Source: Cymodocea nodosa
Taxonomy: Eukaryota; Streptophyta; Magnoliopsida; Alismatales; Cymodoceaceae
Reading direction: 5' to 3'
DNA: 64,000 nt
NCBI GenBank assembly: GCA_036874045.1
Contig: CM072343.1
Span: 3,182,001-3,246,000, forward strand
Part shown: positions 46,929 through 57,178 of the stretch, one piece after another
Layout of the letters: each line of letters opens with the position of its first letter
Numbering within the stretch: position 1 is the first letter of the stretch
Notes under the pieces: model-generated
Database searches by the model: none
Told to the model about the DNA's origin: nothing
What the model saw: the letters and a program-made list of their open reading frames with translations, nothing else
Translations under genes and position numbers: made by a program

Positions 46929-48878
46929 CTTCCCCCATACTTAAATTTTGCTAGTCCCTTAGCAAACTAAGATCTAACTAGTTGGTCTTTCTAAAGTGCT
47001 AGATTTAATTCTTCATTTTGTTATTCTTTAGAATACATAAATTAGATTACTATATAGATATTCTGTATTTTTCAGTAATCTATTTTAACTTGTTTTCTCC
47101 TCTTCAACCTGCAAATATATTTAAAACATATGTAAATTACATACAAAATATATTAGCATCATATAGGTGGTAATTATATTATCATTATTTTTCTTTTCAA
47201 ACATCTGTTATCCTGAACTTTCTAATATGATTTCCAGAATAAATTTCAACTACATACGAATCAAAACACAATCCAACTCAATATGATTAAAACAAATAGA
47301 ATAATGAATTGTATCTCAAATTAACACTTCCAAAGTCTAGTTTAGATTCATACTTTAGTAATCTTAGATAACAGAAAAATATACTCGATTCAAAAGATAT
47401 TTGTATTTCACAAAACACTTTTATCTTTTCAGAATAGTATATGCATATTTGTACTTTAAAAGTTAATTTGAAAAGCTTGAATCATACAAGAGCTTTCTAG
47501 TGTACCCATGTATCGAGCTTTCCGTCAACAATCCTAGATCTGATCAAAATCTTAGGTTGCCAGATTTAAAGAGTCCTTTTTTAGGTCAACAATCCTTACA
47601 TACCTATCTACTCAAGTACAAAAGGCTCATGATCAAACAAGTCAATAAACTCTCGAAAGTTTTTTTTTTTTAAATCACGGTATATATACGTATTTCATTA
47701 ATACAAATGCAATAAAACACAAATCTCGTATAGTCCTGCTTCTATTATTTACTGAAAATATGAATCCATATCAATAAGCTCAAGTTTAATCAATCAAATT
47801 AAATGTATCCTTGATCATATTATTTCATTTAATCCAAAAAATCAACATTTTAGCTCTTTCAGGATTTTAGATAATTTACTTAGTTTCAATTAAGCATTTT
47901 GATTTCTTTTTAAAATCGTGAAACTATTAAACTCATAAAATTCAGCAAAAACATAAGATACTATATCTAGATTTATATGAATAGTAAAATTTTGTAGCAT
48001 CTTATATAAGATTCTAAATATAACATTCAAGCAGTTACAGTTCTTAAAAATTTTATAGTCTCAATTATCAGATAGTTACAGTCAATTCTTAAAAAATTTT
48101 CACTTTCCACAGAACTTTTACAGTACTATTCTAATTCCTCTAATTAATAAAATTACTTGGCTTTTACTTTAATTACCTCCCCCCCATACCTACATTTTGC
48201 ATTGTCCTCAATGTAAAAGATTTTACAGTAAATACAGTAATTGTAGTAGACATGAATATTGTTTTGTTGACTTAGCACCTAACTCAACGAATTAAGTTCG
48301 TTGAGTTAATGTATAACTCCATGAACTGAGTTTAAATGTAAATTCAGGATAAGTAATCAAATACATACCTTGTTCTTTTGTATCTCCTTCCATATCTTTC
48401 GATTTTTTATTCTGAAAAACTTTTCATTCACACATAAAAGCAGAATATATAACAAAATAACAAAACATAAATTGTTAAATCAGTGTCTTTTGTGGAATCT
48501 AGGCTCCTATCCCTTTGGTGGCTCACAAGCAAGCCAGTTGGTTTCCCAGAATAGATACTAACAAACTGGATTGATATTTTGTTTTTTTCTTATAAAATAA
48601 AACTAAAACTAAAATTTTTCTTTCTTCTTTTTTCTAAAAATAAATGAAAAATACACACAACATTAAAGACACAAAATCACACTTTATGAACATGATTGAA
48701 AAGTAGTAACAAATAGAATAAATGTGTTAGTCCATGCAAAATTTTTAGGCATAATCCTTCTTGCTATTAATTGTGTTTTAATGTAGTCCATTTTCCTTTT
48801 TAGCTTGTAAACTTGCAATATGTTATCAATACTAAATATAAGTGTATTTCCATTAATGAAATGAAATGCAGAAAGGGA
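46929..48878 (-). other. 3' non-coding region of A3
   Basis: Colinear with 34875-36840 of A2. Contains the polypurine tract (46929-46939), the conserved antisense-open block (47500-47673), the internal tract CCTCCCCCCCATAC with hairpin CATTGTCCTCAATG (48176-48213), and a GTTGAGTTA motif pair (48283-48325). No gene supported. Confidence 0.72.
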
Positions 48879-49823
48879 TCATCTTCTGTTCCAAGATAAT
48901 GTAGTTATTTCTATTTCTACATCTATTTCAACATATTCCTCTTCCCACTTCCATTCCTTTAGGTCTTTCATAATCCATATTTGAAATTTTCTCAATTCAT
49001 CCCACCATCTTATCAGACATAAAGTAGGATCATCATATTCATTATACCACATTCCTAATTGAATTTTATCATATTCTGCAAATGATGGTTTAGCTATATC
49101 ACTAGGTATAGGTAACATTTCTATAAAGTCATCATCATAACTATCTATGCTTACTATGTATAAATCAGATCTAAATGTAACTGATATATTTGTGACTAGA
49201 TATATATATCCATCAAATATGACATGTATGTTGTTAATTAATGCTTTCTATCCTAGATATATCATAGTATTTTCAGTCCAAGATCTATTCAGAAAATTAT
49301 ACACACTTAAGGATAAATCTTCATCCCAATTTCTAGTTGGTCTCCAATAATACAACTTTTTAGGAATGGTCGAATTTTTATCAAAAAAGATTAATGATGA
49401 CTCACAATTTTCAGTTGGTACTTCAAATCTATTAGGCCTTCCTATATTCCATTCTTCTCTTGTAATAGGATTTCTAATCAAAATGTTGGGTAACAGAATT
49501 GCATACCTTGGTTTGGTTCTGTAAATAATTAATCCTTCATCCATCCCCATAATATGATCTATTCCTTCTAATGTATTGGGTGAAATTCTAGCAATTTCTT
49601 TCATATTCAGATATTCATAGTTGATTGAACTACAATTAAATGACTTCCATAAAAATCCATCTCTAATCTTAGTTATTTTTGCAGCTTGTAGTCCATGAAA
49701 ATATTTTTCTCTGACATAGTCTTTGATTTCCTTTGATACACAACATAATCTGGATAGATCTTTAGTTGACAGGTTACTTAGTACTTTCCTCAATGCATCT
49801 AGTGGTAATTTCATCAATTCCAT
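48879..49823 (-). pseudogene. F-box protein carried by retrotransposon (copy A3)
   Basis: 315 codons from ATG 49823 (MELMKLPLD) to a stop at 48879, in one phase with one internal stop at 49250-49248. An upstream ATG at 49877 would add 18 residues that are not kept in A2. The F-box reads LPLDALRKVLSNLSTKDL then CCVSKEIKDYV. The associated domain has ILIRNPITREEWNIGRP, KKLYYWRPTRNWDED, LCLIRWWDELRKFQIWIM and EWKWEEEYVEI. By eye it is roughly two-thirds identical to the A2 protein over its full length without a frameshift, more change than between young copies. The family probably kept the frame under selection while it diverged. Neighbours are the same as in A2: gag end upstream, 3' LTR downstream. 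Likely an SKP1-binding SCF substrate adaptor; target unknown. Confidence 0.85.
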
Positions 49824-49974
49824 CTGTGGTGATTCTATATAACATAAACAAGCATTTAATAGAGATAAAATTAACATAGTTACTTACACACCCTCGTGGA
49901 GTTAGGTTATAACTCAACAGACTAAGTTCGTTAAGTAATAACTCTACGATATTACTAACTATAATTAAAATTAC

Positions 49975-50012
<38 letters not shown>

Positions 50013-50039
50013 CTTACTATATTATACATAGTTACTTTA
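49824..50039 (-). other. gag to F-box spacer of A3
   Basis: Holds a TAACTCAAC...TTCGTTAAGT and CTCGTGGAGTTA motif cluster (49893-49965), as in the A2 spacer (33820-33870), and an AT dinucleotide run (49978-50010). A short leader frame could extend the F-box ORF upstream. Confidence 0.6.
49978..50010. repeat. AT dinucleotide microsatellite
   Basis: About 16 uninterrupted AT units between the 3' gag and F-box gene of A3; absent from the A2 spacer. Confidence 0.9.
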
Positions 50040-50225
50040 GTTATACTGCTTCATTCAACTTCCCTCCCATAGGAGGTATCAATTTCATTAATAGTTCTAT
50101 TGACAGGGTTAGGTATTGCTTGCATTGGTAATCCTCCAGTAGGTCTAATTTCTATTATTTCCTTCTGTCTAAGGGGTATATTTCTATTCATATTTTGATT
50201 TTGAATGGCAGCATTTCCAAATACA
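50040..50225 (-). pseudogene. gag: C-terminal end of the 3' gag (A3)
   Basis: About 60 codons matching the end of the A2 capsid-type gag (NRNIPLRQKE, RPTGGL, QAIPNPVNRTINEIDTS). The rest of gag is missing: directly upstream lies RNase H. The join is at about 50220-50228, where RNase H sequence AAAGTTTAGATC runs into gag sequence TTGTATTTGGAAATGCTG. Since F-box and LTR follow in the A2 order, this is best read as a deletion inside an element whose pol preceded this gag. Confidence 0.75.
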
Positions 50226-52034
50226 AGATCTAAACTTTTCTAAGGCAAACACAGTAGCTAACAGTTCTTTTTTAGTAGTTGTATAATTAACTTGAGCATC
50301 ATTTAAGGTTTTGCTTGCATAATGACTCACTCTAGGAGATTTTTCTATCTTCTATCCTAGCATTGCTCCTACAGGAAAATCAGATGCATCGCACATTAAT
50401 TCAAATGGATGGCTCCAATCTGGTGCTTGTATTATAGGAGTTGAAATTAAGCTAGTTTTAAGCTTGAAAAATGCTTCTTTGCAATTTTTATCAAAGTTAA
50501 ATGGGACATCTTTTAATAGATTAGTTAAAGGTCTAGCAATTTTGCTAAAGTCTTTAATAAACCTTCTATAAAATCCAGCATGTCTTAGAAATGATCTAAT
50601 ATCTTTTACTGATTTAGGTTCTAGTAGATTAGAAATTACTTCTATTTTAGCTTTATCTACTTCCAACCCTTTCTTTGAAACAACATGTCCCAAGACTATT
50701 CCTTGTTTAACCATGAAGTGACATTTTTCCCAATTTAGAACCAAACTTTTTTCCACACAGCGTTTTAATATTTGGTCTAAATTGTTTAAACACACTTTAT
50801 ATGAAGTTCCATAAATATTTCTAAAAAATCTTCAGTCATTCTAGTGAATATGCCCTGCATACATCTTTGAAAGGTGGCTGGTGCATTGTATAATCCGAAT
50901 GGCATTCTCTTAAAAGCATAAGTTCCATTAGGACATGTGAAAGTTGTTTTCTCTTAATCATCTAATGCTATTGGAACTTGGTTATATCCTGAGTACTTGT
51001 CTAGGAAACAAAAATATTCTTGCCTTGCTAATTTCTCTAGCATTTGATCTATGAAAGGTAATGGAAAATGATCTTTCCTAGTCACAACATTCATCTTTCT
51101 ATAGTCTATACACACTCTCCAGGATTTAATTTCCTCTTAGGAATTCGAACTGGTTTAGCATTTTCTGCTAAATATATGTCATGACAATATAAAGTTACAC
51201 TTAACCCTTTTATATCAGTCATAGTCCATCTTATTGCTTCTTTATAAGTTTTTACTATATCTTTTAATTTAGCAATTTGATCCTCTTTTAAATCTGAAGC
51301 AATAATGATTGGACATGTTCATTTTTCTTCCAGAAATATATAGGTTAATTCGGGAGGTAAAGGTTTTAATTCTAAATGTTGCCCATCAAAAGCTAGACCT
51401 CCTAATTGAACATCATCATTTTCTGTATTAATCTCTTCTTGATCTCCTTCTATATTTATGCTTTCACTTTCTCCTAAATTTTTAGAATTTAGTTGCCTAT
51501 TTAGTTCTTCTTGAATCACATCATCTAGCATCTCCTTCATCCTCTAAAAAGTCTATAGTATGTAAGGACATTTCTAACTCCTCAAACTTTTCTAGTTTGA
51601 AAATGTTTAATTGAGTATCCTCATTACCATATGCTAACTTCATTACTCCAATTTTACAATTTATAACAACACCTAATGTTGTTAAGAATGGTCTTCCCAA
51701 GATTAAAGATGTATCACAATTTTTATGCTTAATTTGTTGGGAATCCAAAATTACAATATCAATAGGATATATGAAGTTTTTGATTTTAATTAAGACATCC
51801 TCTATTTTTCCTCTAAGGTATCTTATACTTCTATAAGCTTATTGAATAATAGTCCTAGTAGGGATTAAGCCTTCTAATCCTAAGGATGCAAATATATCAC
51901 TTGGCATAACATTTATACCTGCACCTAGGTCTATTAAGATTCTTTCTAGAATGGTATTTCCTATGGTGCATGATATAACAAAAATTCTAGGATCAGATAA
52001 CTTTTTAGGAATTTATGGCAAAAATAGGGAACTA
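50226..52034 (-). pseudogene. pol: A3 pol remnant: protease, RT, RNase H
   Basis: Minus-strand decayed pol. Protease end: SLILGRPFLTTLGVVI (about 51710). Linker: PLPPELTYIFLEEK (about 51340). RT shows [14 protein letters not shown] and FLRHAGFYRRFIKDF. RNase H shows LMCDASDFPVGAML (about 50400) and [11 protein letters not shown] (about 50310), ending at the gag junction. Several phases are used, so frameshifts are present. The RT catalytic box is lost: relative to A1 about 19 bp are deleted near 50815 between two ATGGA words, removing the Asp-Asp pair. No integrase. E is inserted near the protease start at 52039. Confidence 0.82.
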
Positions 52035-52039
52035 CTTTG

Positions 52040-52279
52040 TGAAAGGGCCTCTAGATTTCGATAATGCAAAAATCAATGTGAGGTTTTAAATTGTATTTCT
52101 TAGGTTTAACAGTCAACAAGAAAGTAGAAGTTGATACAGACAGTTCAAAGTTTGCTGCAAGTGATAAAAAGGACTTCAGAAGGTTACCAGACTTAACTAT
52201 CCGAAAGAGAAATATTTTCAGTGAGTTAATAGTTTAAGTATCAAACAATTAGAAGGTTTTCGGAGAGTTAGAAAGATGG
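52040..52279 (+). repeat. 5' LTR fragment of copia E
   Basis: First 240 bp of the LTR (TGAAAGGGCCTCTAGATTTCG), matching 57179-57418. Similarity stops at GAAAGATGG, where gag sequence begins. Confidence 0.88.
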
Positions 52280-53691
52280 TAGCAATTATAGCTACTGGAA
52301 AAATAGGATGGTGTGCTTTCTCAAGAGTACAGATGTGAAACTTTGGAGAATGCTTGTACATGGTACACCAATTCCAATCAGTCATGAAAGTGACTAGACT
52401 GAGGAGGATGAAAGAATCATCTAGATGGATGCTCGTGGGCTTAATTCCATTTACTGTGCACTAACTAGTGAACAACATAATAAAATATCAGCTTGTGAAT
52501 TCTCTCATGAAGCTTGAAAGATTTTTCAAATTACATATGAAAGAACCAACCAAGTTAAAGATACTAAAATCAGCATTTTGTTAAGAAAATATGAATTATT
52601 CAAAATGCTTGAAAAAGAAAGTATTACTGAAATGCTTTCTAGATTCATAGAAATTGTGAATGAACTAAGAGGCTTTGGAAGGAGTTTTTCTAATCGTGAA
52701 CAAGCACAAAAGATCCTAAGAAGCTTGACAATCGAATGGAAGCAGAAGTCTACTTCCATACAAGATTCAAAGGATCTGAACAACTATTCAGTTGAAGATC
52801 TGTTGGGAAATCTTCTAGCCCATGAAGTCCAAATGAAGGAATGGAAAGAAGGAGTCACTGAAAGAAAGATTGAGAAAAAGAAAGAACTAGCCTTTCCTTC
52901 AATAGAAGACCAACCAAGCTCTGATGAAGATGAAGTGTTACTACTAGCCAGAAATTTCAGAAAGATGATGAGACAAGGAGGCAAAGCTAGCTCCTCAAGA
53001 TCAAAAGTCCCTACATGCTACAAGTGCAAGAAACTAGGAGACATTCAACTTTATTGTCCTTTTCAACAAGAGGAGGACAAACAAAAATGGAAGAGGAAGA
53101 ATAAGAAGAAAATGGCTTTGAAAGCCACATGGGATGACAGCAGTTCATCCAGGAGCTCATCAGACTCAGATGAAGAGGCATCTGCAAATGTGTGCTTTGC
53201 TGCACAAGAGGTATGCTCTACATCTCTCTATTGCTCAGAAAAGGAAAATGATGATGTAGATATAGATAGTCTTCTCTATACAGTAGATAACTTATATGTA
53301 AAATGTAAGAAGTATAAGAAAGAATTAAAGAGTTTGAATTCCTATCTAGAAGATGTTTTTGCTGAATTAGAAAAAGCTCTAGTTGATAATAGGGAATTAA
53401 AAAGTAAATGGATAGCTATAGTTGTAAAAATTTTGATCTAAAAGAAGAAAATAAGAATCTGTTATCTGAAGTTACTGATTTAAAGAAAATTGTATATAAA
53501 TTTACTAAAGGTGAAAACAGTTTAAACAAAATCATAAGATCCCAAAGAATAGGAAGAAGTAAATTTGGCCTAGGGTATGCTGTACCACAGGAAACTCCTT
53601 ACTGTGGTGGAAAAATTAGATCTTATAGAGATGGCACAACTATTTTTGTCATTAAGAAGAGATCTACTTCTATATAGCTACCAAAAGGCAG
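52280..53691 (+). pseudogene. gag: copia E gag
   Basis: Starts abruptly within the gag core (YWKNR motif at about 52292) after the LTR fragment, so the initiator is lost. Core: YCALTSEQHNKISAC, FKMLEKESITEMLSRFIEI. Knuckle CYKCKKLGDIQLYC (53016-53057) has Asp in place of the zinc-binding His. An acidic Ser-rich patch (SSSSRSSSDSDEEASANVC) and a coiled coil follow. One phase holds to 53441, then a shift, and the tail (SKFGLGYAVPQETPYCGGK) continues to 53677. Early TAG codons at about 52397, 52422 and 52516 replace residues that are Trp or Gln in the C gag. Closest relative here: C gag at 39905-41426. Confidence 0.83.
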
Positions 53692-53768
53692 TAGGTTCAA
53701 TATACAAAGGACTAACACTGATGAACCCAAGAAAATATGGGTACCAAAAGTCTTAATTTCAACATGAT

Positions 53769-54250
53769 TTGCAGGACTACATGGACAAGAAAGCTCAAAC
53801 GTCCAAGTGGATTATTGATAGTGGATGCTCAAAGCATATGATAGGTAAGAAAAGATTTCTGGAATCTGTTAAATCAATAAATTTAGAATCTGTTAAGTTT
53901 GGTAACAATGAAAAATGTAGAATTACTGCCATAGGAAATGTTGCATCTAAAAATGGAAAAATAGAAAATGTCTTACATGTAAATGGTTTAAAACAGAATC
54001 TATTAAGTGTAGATCAATTATATGACAAAGGTTACAGTATACTCTTTACTACAGAAAACTATTTTATATTACAACAGGATACACATGAAATCAAATTTAC
54101 TAGATATAGAAATAATTCAATTTATGCTTTGGAATTTCCATGTGATAATATATCTAGTGATGCATGTTTAGTTGCTTCTAATGAAGATGAATGGTTATGA
54201 CATAAAAGATTAAATCATGTGAACATGAGACTCCTAAGAGAATTGACCAA
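53769..54250 (+). pseudogene. pol: copia E protease and pre-integrase
   Basis: The frame from 53769 has the protease active site WIIDSGCSKHMIG (DSG at about 53817) and the following copia pattern IENVLHVNGLKQNLLSVDQL. It stops at a TGA (54198-54200) where the GAG-pre-integrase motif EWL[W]HKRLNHVNMRLLREL begins. The pre-integrase then shifts phase before 54269. A retropepsin-like enzyme for polyprotein processing; inactive here because frames are broken on both sides. Confidence 0.82.
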
Positions 54251-55330
54251 ATATGATCTTGTTAGGGTGTGCCTAAGCTCAAATTCAAGAGAGATAAATT
54301 ATGTAGTGATTGTACTATTGGAAAACAAAAGAAATCAGCACACAAGAGTATTGAAGACATTTCCACACATCAACCATTAGATCTATTGCATATGGACCTG
54401 CTTGGTCCTACACAGACAACTAGTTTAGGAGGAAGAAAATATACCTTAGTGGTGGTTGATGATTATACAAGATTCACTTGGGTTATTTTCTTAACACACA
54501 AGAATGAAGCCTGCTATGAATTCAAACATCTCTATATTAGAATTCAAAATGAAAAAGAATCGATTGTGAAGAATATCAGAAGTGATCATGGAGGTGAATT
54601 TGAAAATTCTGAATTTGAAGAATTATGCAATTCCTTTGGTATACTGCATGAATTCTCATGTCCAAGAACTCTTGCACAGAATGGAGTTGTAGAAAAGAAA
54701 AATAGATCAGTACAAGAAATGGCAAGGACAATTCTTAATGCATCTGATCTACCAAAGTCTTTATAGGTTGAAGTTGTAAATATTGCATGTTACTCTATAA
54801 ACAGAACTCATCTTAGACCTATCCTGCATAAGACACCTTTTGAATTATGGTATGATAAAATACCAAATGTTGGATATTTCAAAGTCTTTGGATCAAGATG
54901 TTTTGTGCTTAATACTAAGGATCAAAAGGACAAATTTGATGCAAAGTTTGATCCTACTCTACTTGTTGGATACTCTTCGAGAAGCAAGGCTTACAAGGTC
55001 TATTTTGAACATGAAAGAAGAGTAGAAGAGTTAATGAATGAATCCTTTGTTGAAGACATGGTAGGAAAATTGAAGAAGCTAAAAATAGACAGTGAAAGTG
55101 AATCAATAAATCAGAAAATTCCTTAGAAAAAGGATAGTTCAACACTTTCTACACCTACTGTGATAGAAAAAGCATGGAAGACAAAGTCTGGACATCCCAT
55201 TGGACAAATTATTGGGAATATAAATCAAGGTGTTCAAATAGGAAGCAAAATTCAAAATATTTGTAATTATTGTGCTTTTGTGTTTGAACTTGAACCTTCA
55301 ACGGTTGAAGAAGCTTGCAATGATGAATAC
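54251..55330 (+). pseudogene. pol: copia E integrase
   Basis: Integrase with zinc finger remnant (CSDCTIGKQKKSAHKS) and D-D35-E core: Asp in HMDLLGP (54395), Asp in IRSDHGGEFEN (54584), Glu in GVVEKKN (54692). The C-terminal part has FGSRCFVLNTKDQKDKF and VGYSSRSKAYKV. It shares one phase with RT from 54269 to 56824, broken only by nonsense codons (TAG at 54764, 55124 and 55331). The TAG at 54764 and that at 55331 replace residues that are Trp in D1. Confidence 0.86.
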
Positions 55331-56824
55331 TAGATCATGGCCATGCAAGAGAAACTAAATCAGTGCAAGAAAAATGAAGTCTGGAATTTAATTGAAAGGC
55401 CCATCGAAAAATCAATTATTGGAACTAGATGGGTGTCTAAGAACAAACTTGATAATAATGGCAGTATTATCAGAAATAAAGCTAGACTTGTTGCTTAGGG
55501 ATATAACCAGTAGCAAGGAATCAACTATGAGGAAACTTTTGCACCTGTTGCAAGACTTGAAGTAATTAGAATGTTGCTTGCCTTTGCAAGTAGTATGTAA
55601 ATCAAGTTTTATCAAATGGATGTTAAAAGTGCATTTCTTAATGGCATTCTGCAAGAAGAAGTATATGTAGAACAACCACTAGGTTTTGAAGATGAAGAAA
55701 GACCAAACCATGTATACAAACTGAATAAAGCTCTCTATGGTTTGAAGCAAGCACCACGTGCATGGTATGATAAATTGAAGAGTTTTCTTCTTGAGAATCA
55801 GTTTAACATAGGAACTGCAGACAACACTTTAATTATCAAATCAGAAAGTTCTCATATGTTGATTATTCAGATCTACGTGGATGATATCATTTTTGGTGCT
55901 ACACATGAGAAACTATGTCATGATTTTCAAATCTTAATGAAGAATGAATTTGAGATGAGTCTTATGGGAGAATTAAAATTCTTTCTAGGATTACAAATTT
56001 ATCAACTTCAGCATGAAATTTTCCTAAATCAAGAAAAATTTTGCAATGAGATTCTCTTAAAATTTGGTATGGATAAATCCAAAGCAGGAAGTACTCCCAT
56101 GAACTCAAATGAAAAACTTGATAAGGACATCTTTGGCATTGCAGTAGATCAAAAGAAATACAGAGGCATGATTGGATTACTTTTGTATCTAACAGCCAGT
56201 AGACTAGACATAATGTTCAGTGTTTGTGCTTGTGCAAGATATCAAGCCTTTCCAAAAGCATCACACTTAAAAGTAGTTAAACGTATATTTAAATATCTAC
56301 AGGATACCAAAGATTTTGGCTTATTTTATTCTTCACAGAATCATTTGATATTAGCAGGATACAGTGATGCAGATTATGCAGGATGCAAATCAGATCGAAA
56401 AAGCACTAGTGGGACATGTTAGTTGCTTGGTCATTCACTTGTTTCTTGGTTCAACAGGAAACAAAACTCTATAGCTCTATCCACTACTGAAGCTGAATAT
56501 ATGGCAGCAGGCCTATGTTGTGCATAGATTTTATGGATGCAACAAACTCTAGCAGATTATAAGCTAAATTTTCAGAATACCATTATTTACTGTGATAGTA
56601 GCAATGCCATCAATCTCTCCAAAAATACAGTTCTACAGTCTAGAGCAAAACATATCGAGATTAGGCACCACTTTCTAAGAGACCATGTTGAAAAAGGTCA
56701 TATTTCCTTAGAATATGTCTCTACTAAAGAACAACTTGCAAATATTTTCAGCAAACCATTATCTAAATCTGCATTTAATCATATTAGACGAAATTTAGGG
56801 ATTTGCTCTTTATATGATTTATAA
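55331..56824 (+). pseudogene. pol: copia E reverse transcriptase and RNase H
   Basis: RT from GTRWVSKNKL through [19 protein letters not shown] and [16 protein letters not shown] to the catalytic YVDD (55874-55885). Then [28 protein letters not shown] and RNase H with [42 protein letters not shown] and HIEIRHHFLRD. The C-terminus LGICSLYDL ends at TAA 56822-56824. All motifs are intact. The frame has TAG at 55497, 55508, 56420 and 56525 and TAA at 55598; three of the TAGs stand where Gln is expected. A few point reversions separate it from a full frame, so E is recent. Confidence 0.88.
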
Positions 56825-57178
56825 TTTCATATCTCTCTACTCTCCAAGCTCACAACTAGGAGCTTGTTCTACTAATATCTCTGTTTTGCAGCAACTTAGC
56901 CATTCTTTTGATAACCAGCTATAATTGCTCCACCAAGTCAGTATCTTACTTCTCACTCCTTTTGACAATTGGCAAAAAGAGGGAGAAAGACCATATTTTG
57001 GTAGCAAGCTGCAATAAAATAGGGTGAGAAACTCAAGGAGAGTAATCTCAGAAAAATAGGGGGAGTTTCTAAATTTCATTATTCTATATTCCTTGTGTGC
57101 CTTTTTGTATAGATATATAGGGAGAGAAATACATGTAATATATTGTAAGGTTTTTGCCATTATCAAAAAGGGGGAGAT
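56825..57178 (+). other. 3' non-coding region of copia E with polypurine tracts
   Basis: Purine tracts AAAAAGAGGGAGAAAGA (56974-56990), GAAAAATAGGGGGAG (57051-57065), TAGGGAGAGAAAT (about 57118-57130) and the LTR-adjacent AAAAAGGGGGAGAT (57165-57178). This multi-tract arrangement supports the Sirevirus lineage. No ORF. Confidence 0.85.

Noticed and set aside
49978..50010. Regularly spaced short repeats and microsatellites considered as a CRISPR-like or satellite array.
   Set aside because: Simple AT dinucleotides and dispersed LTR motifs without unique spacers of constant length; the sequence is from a plant.
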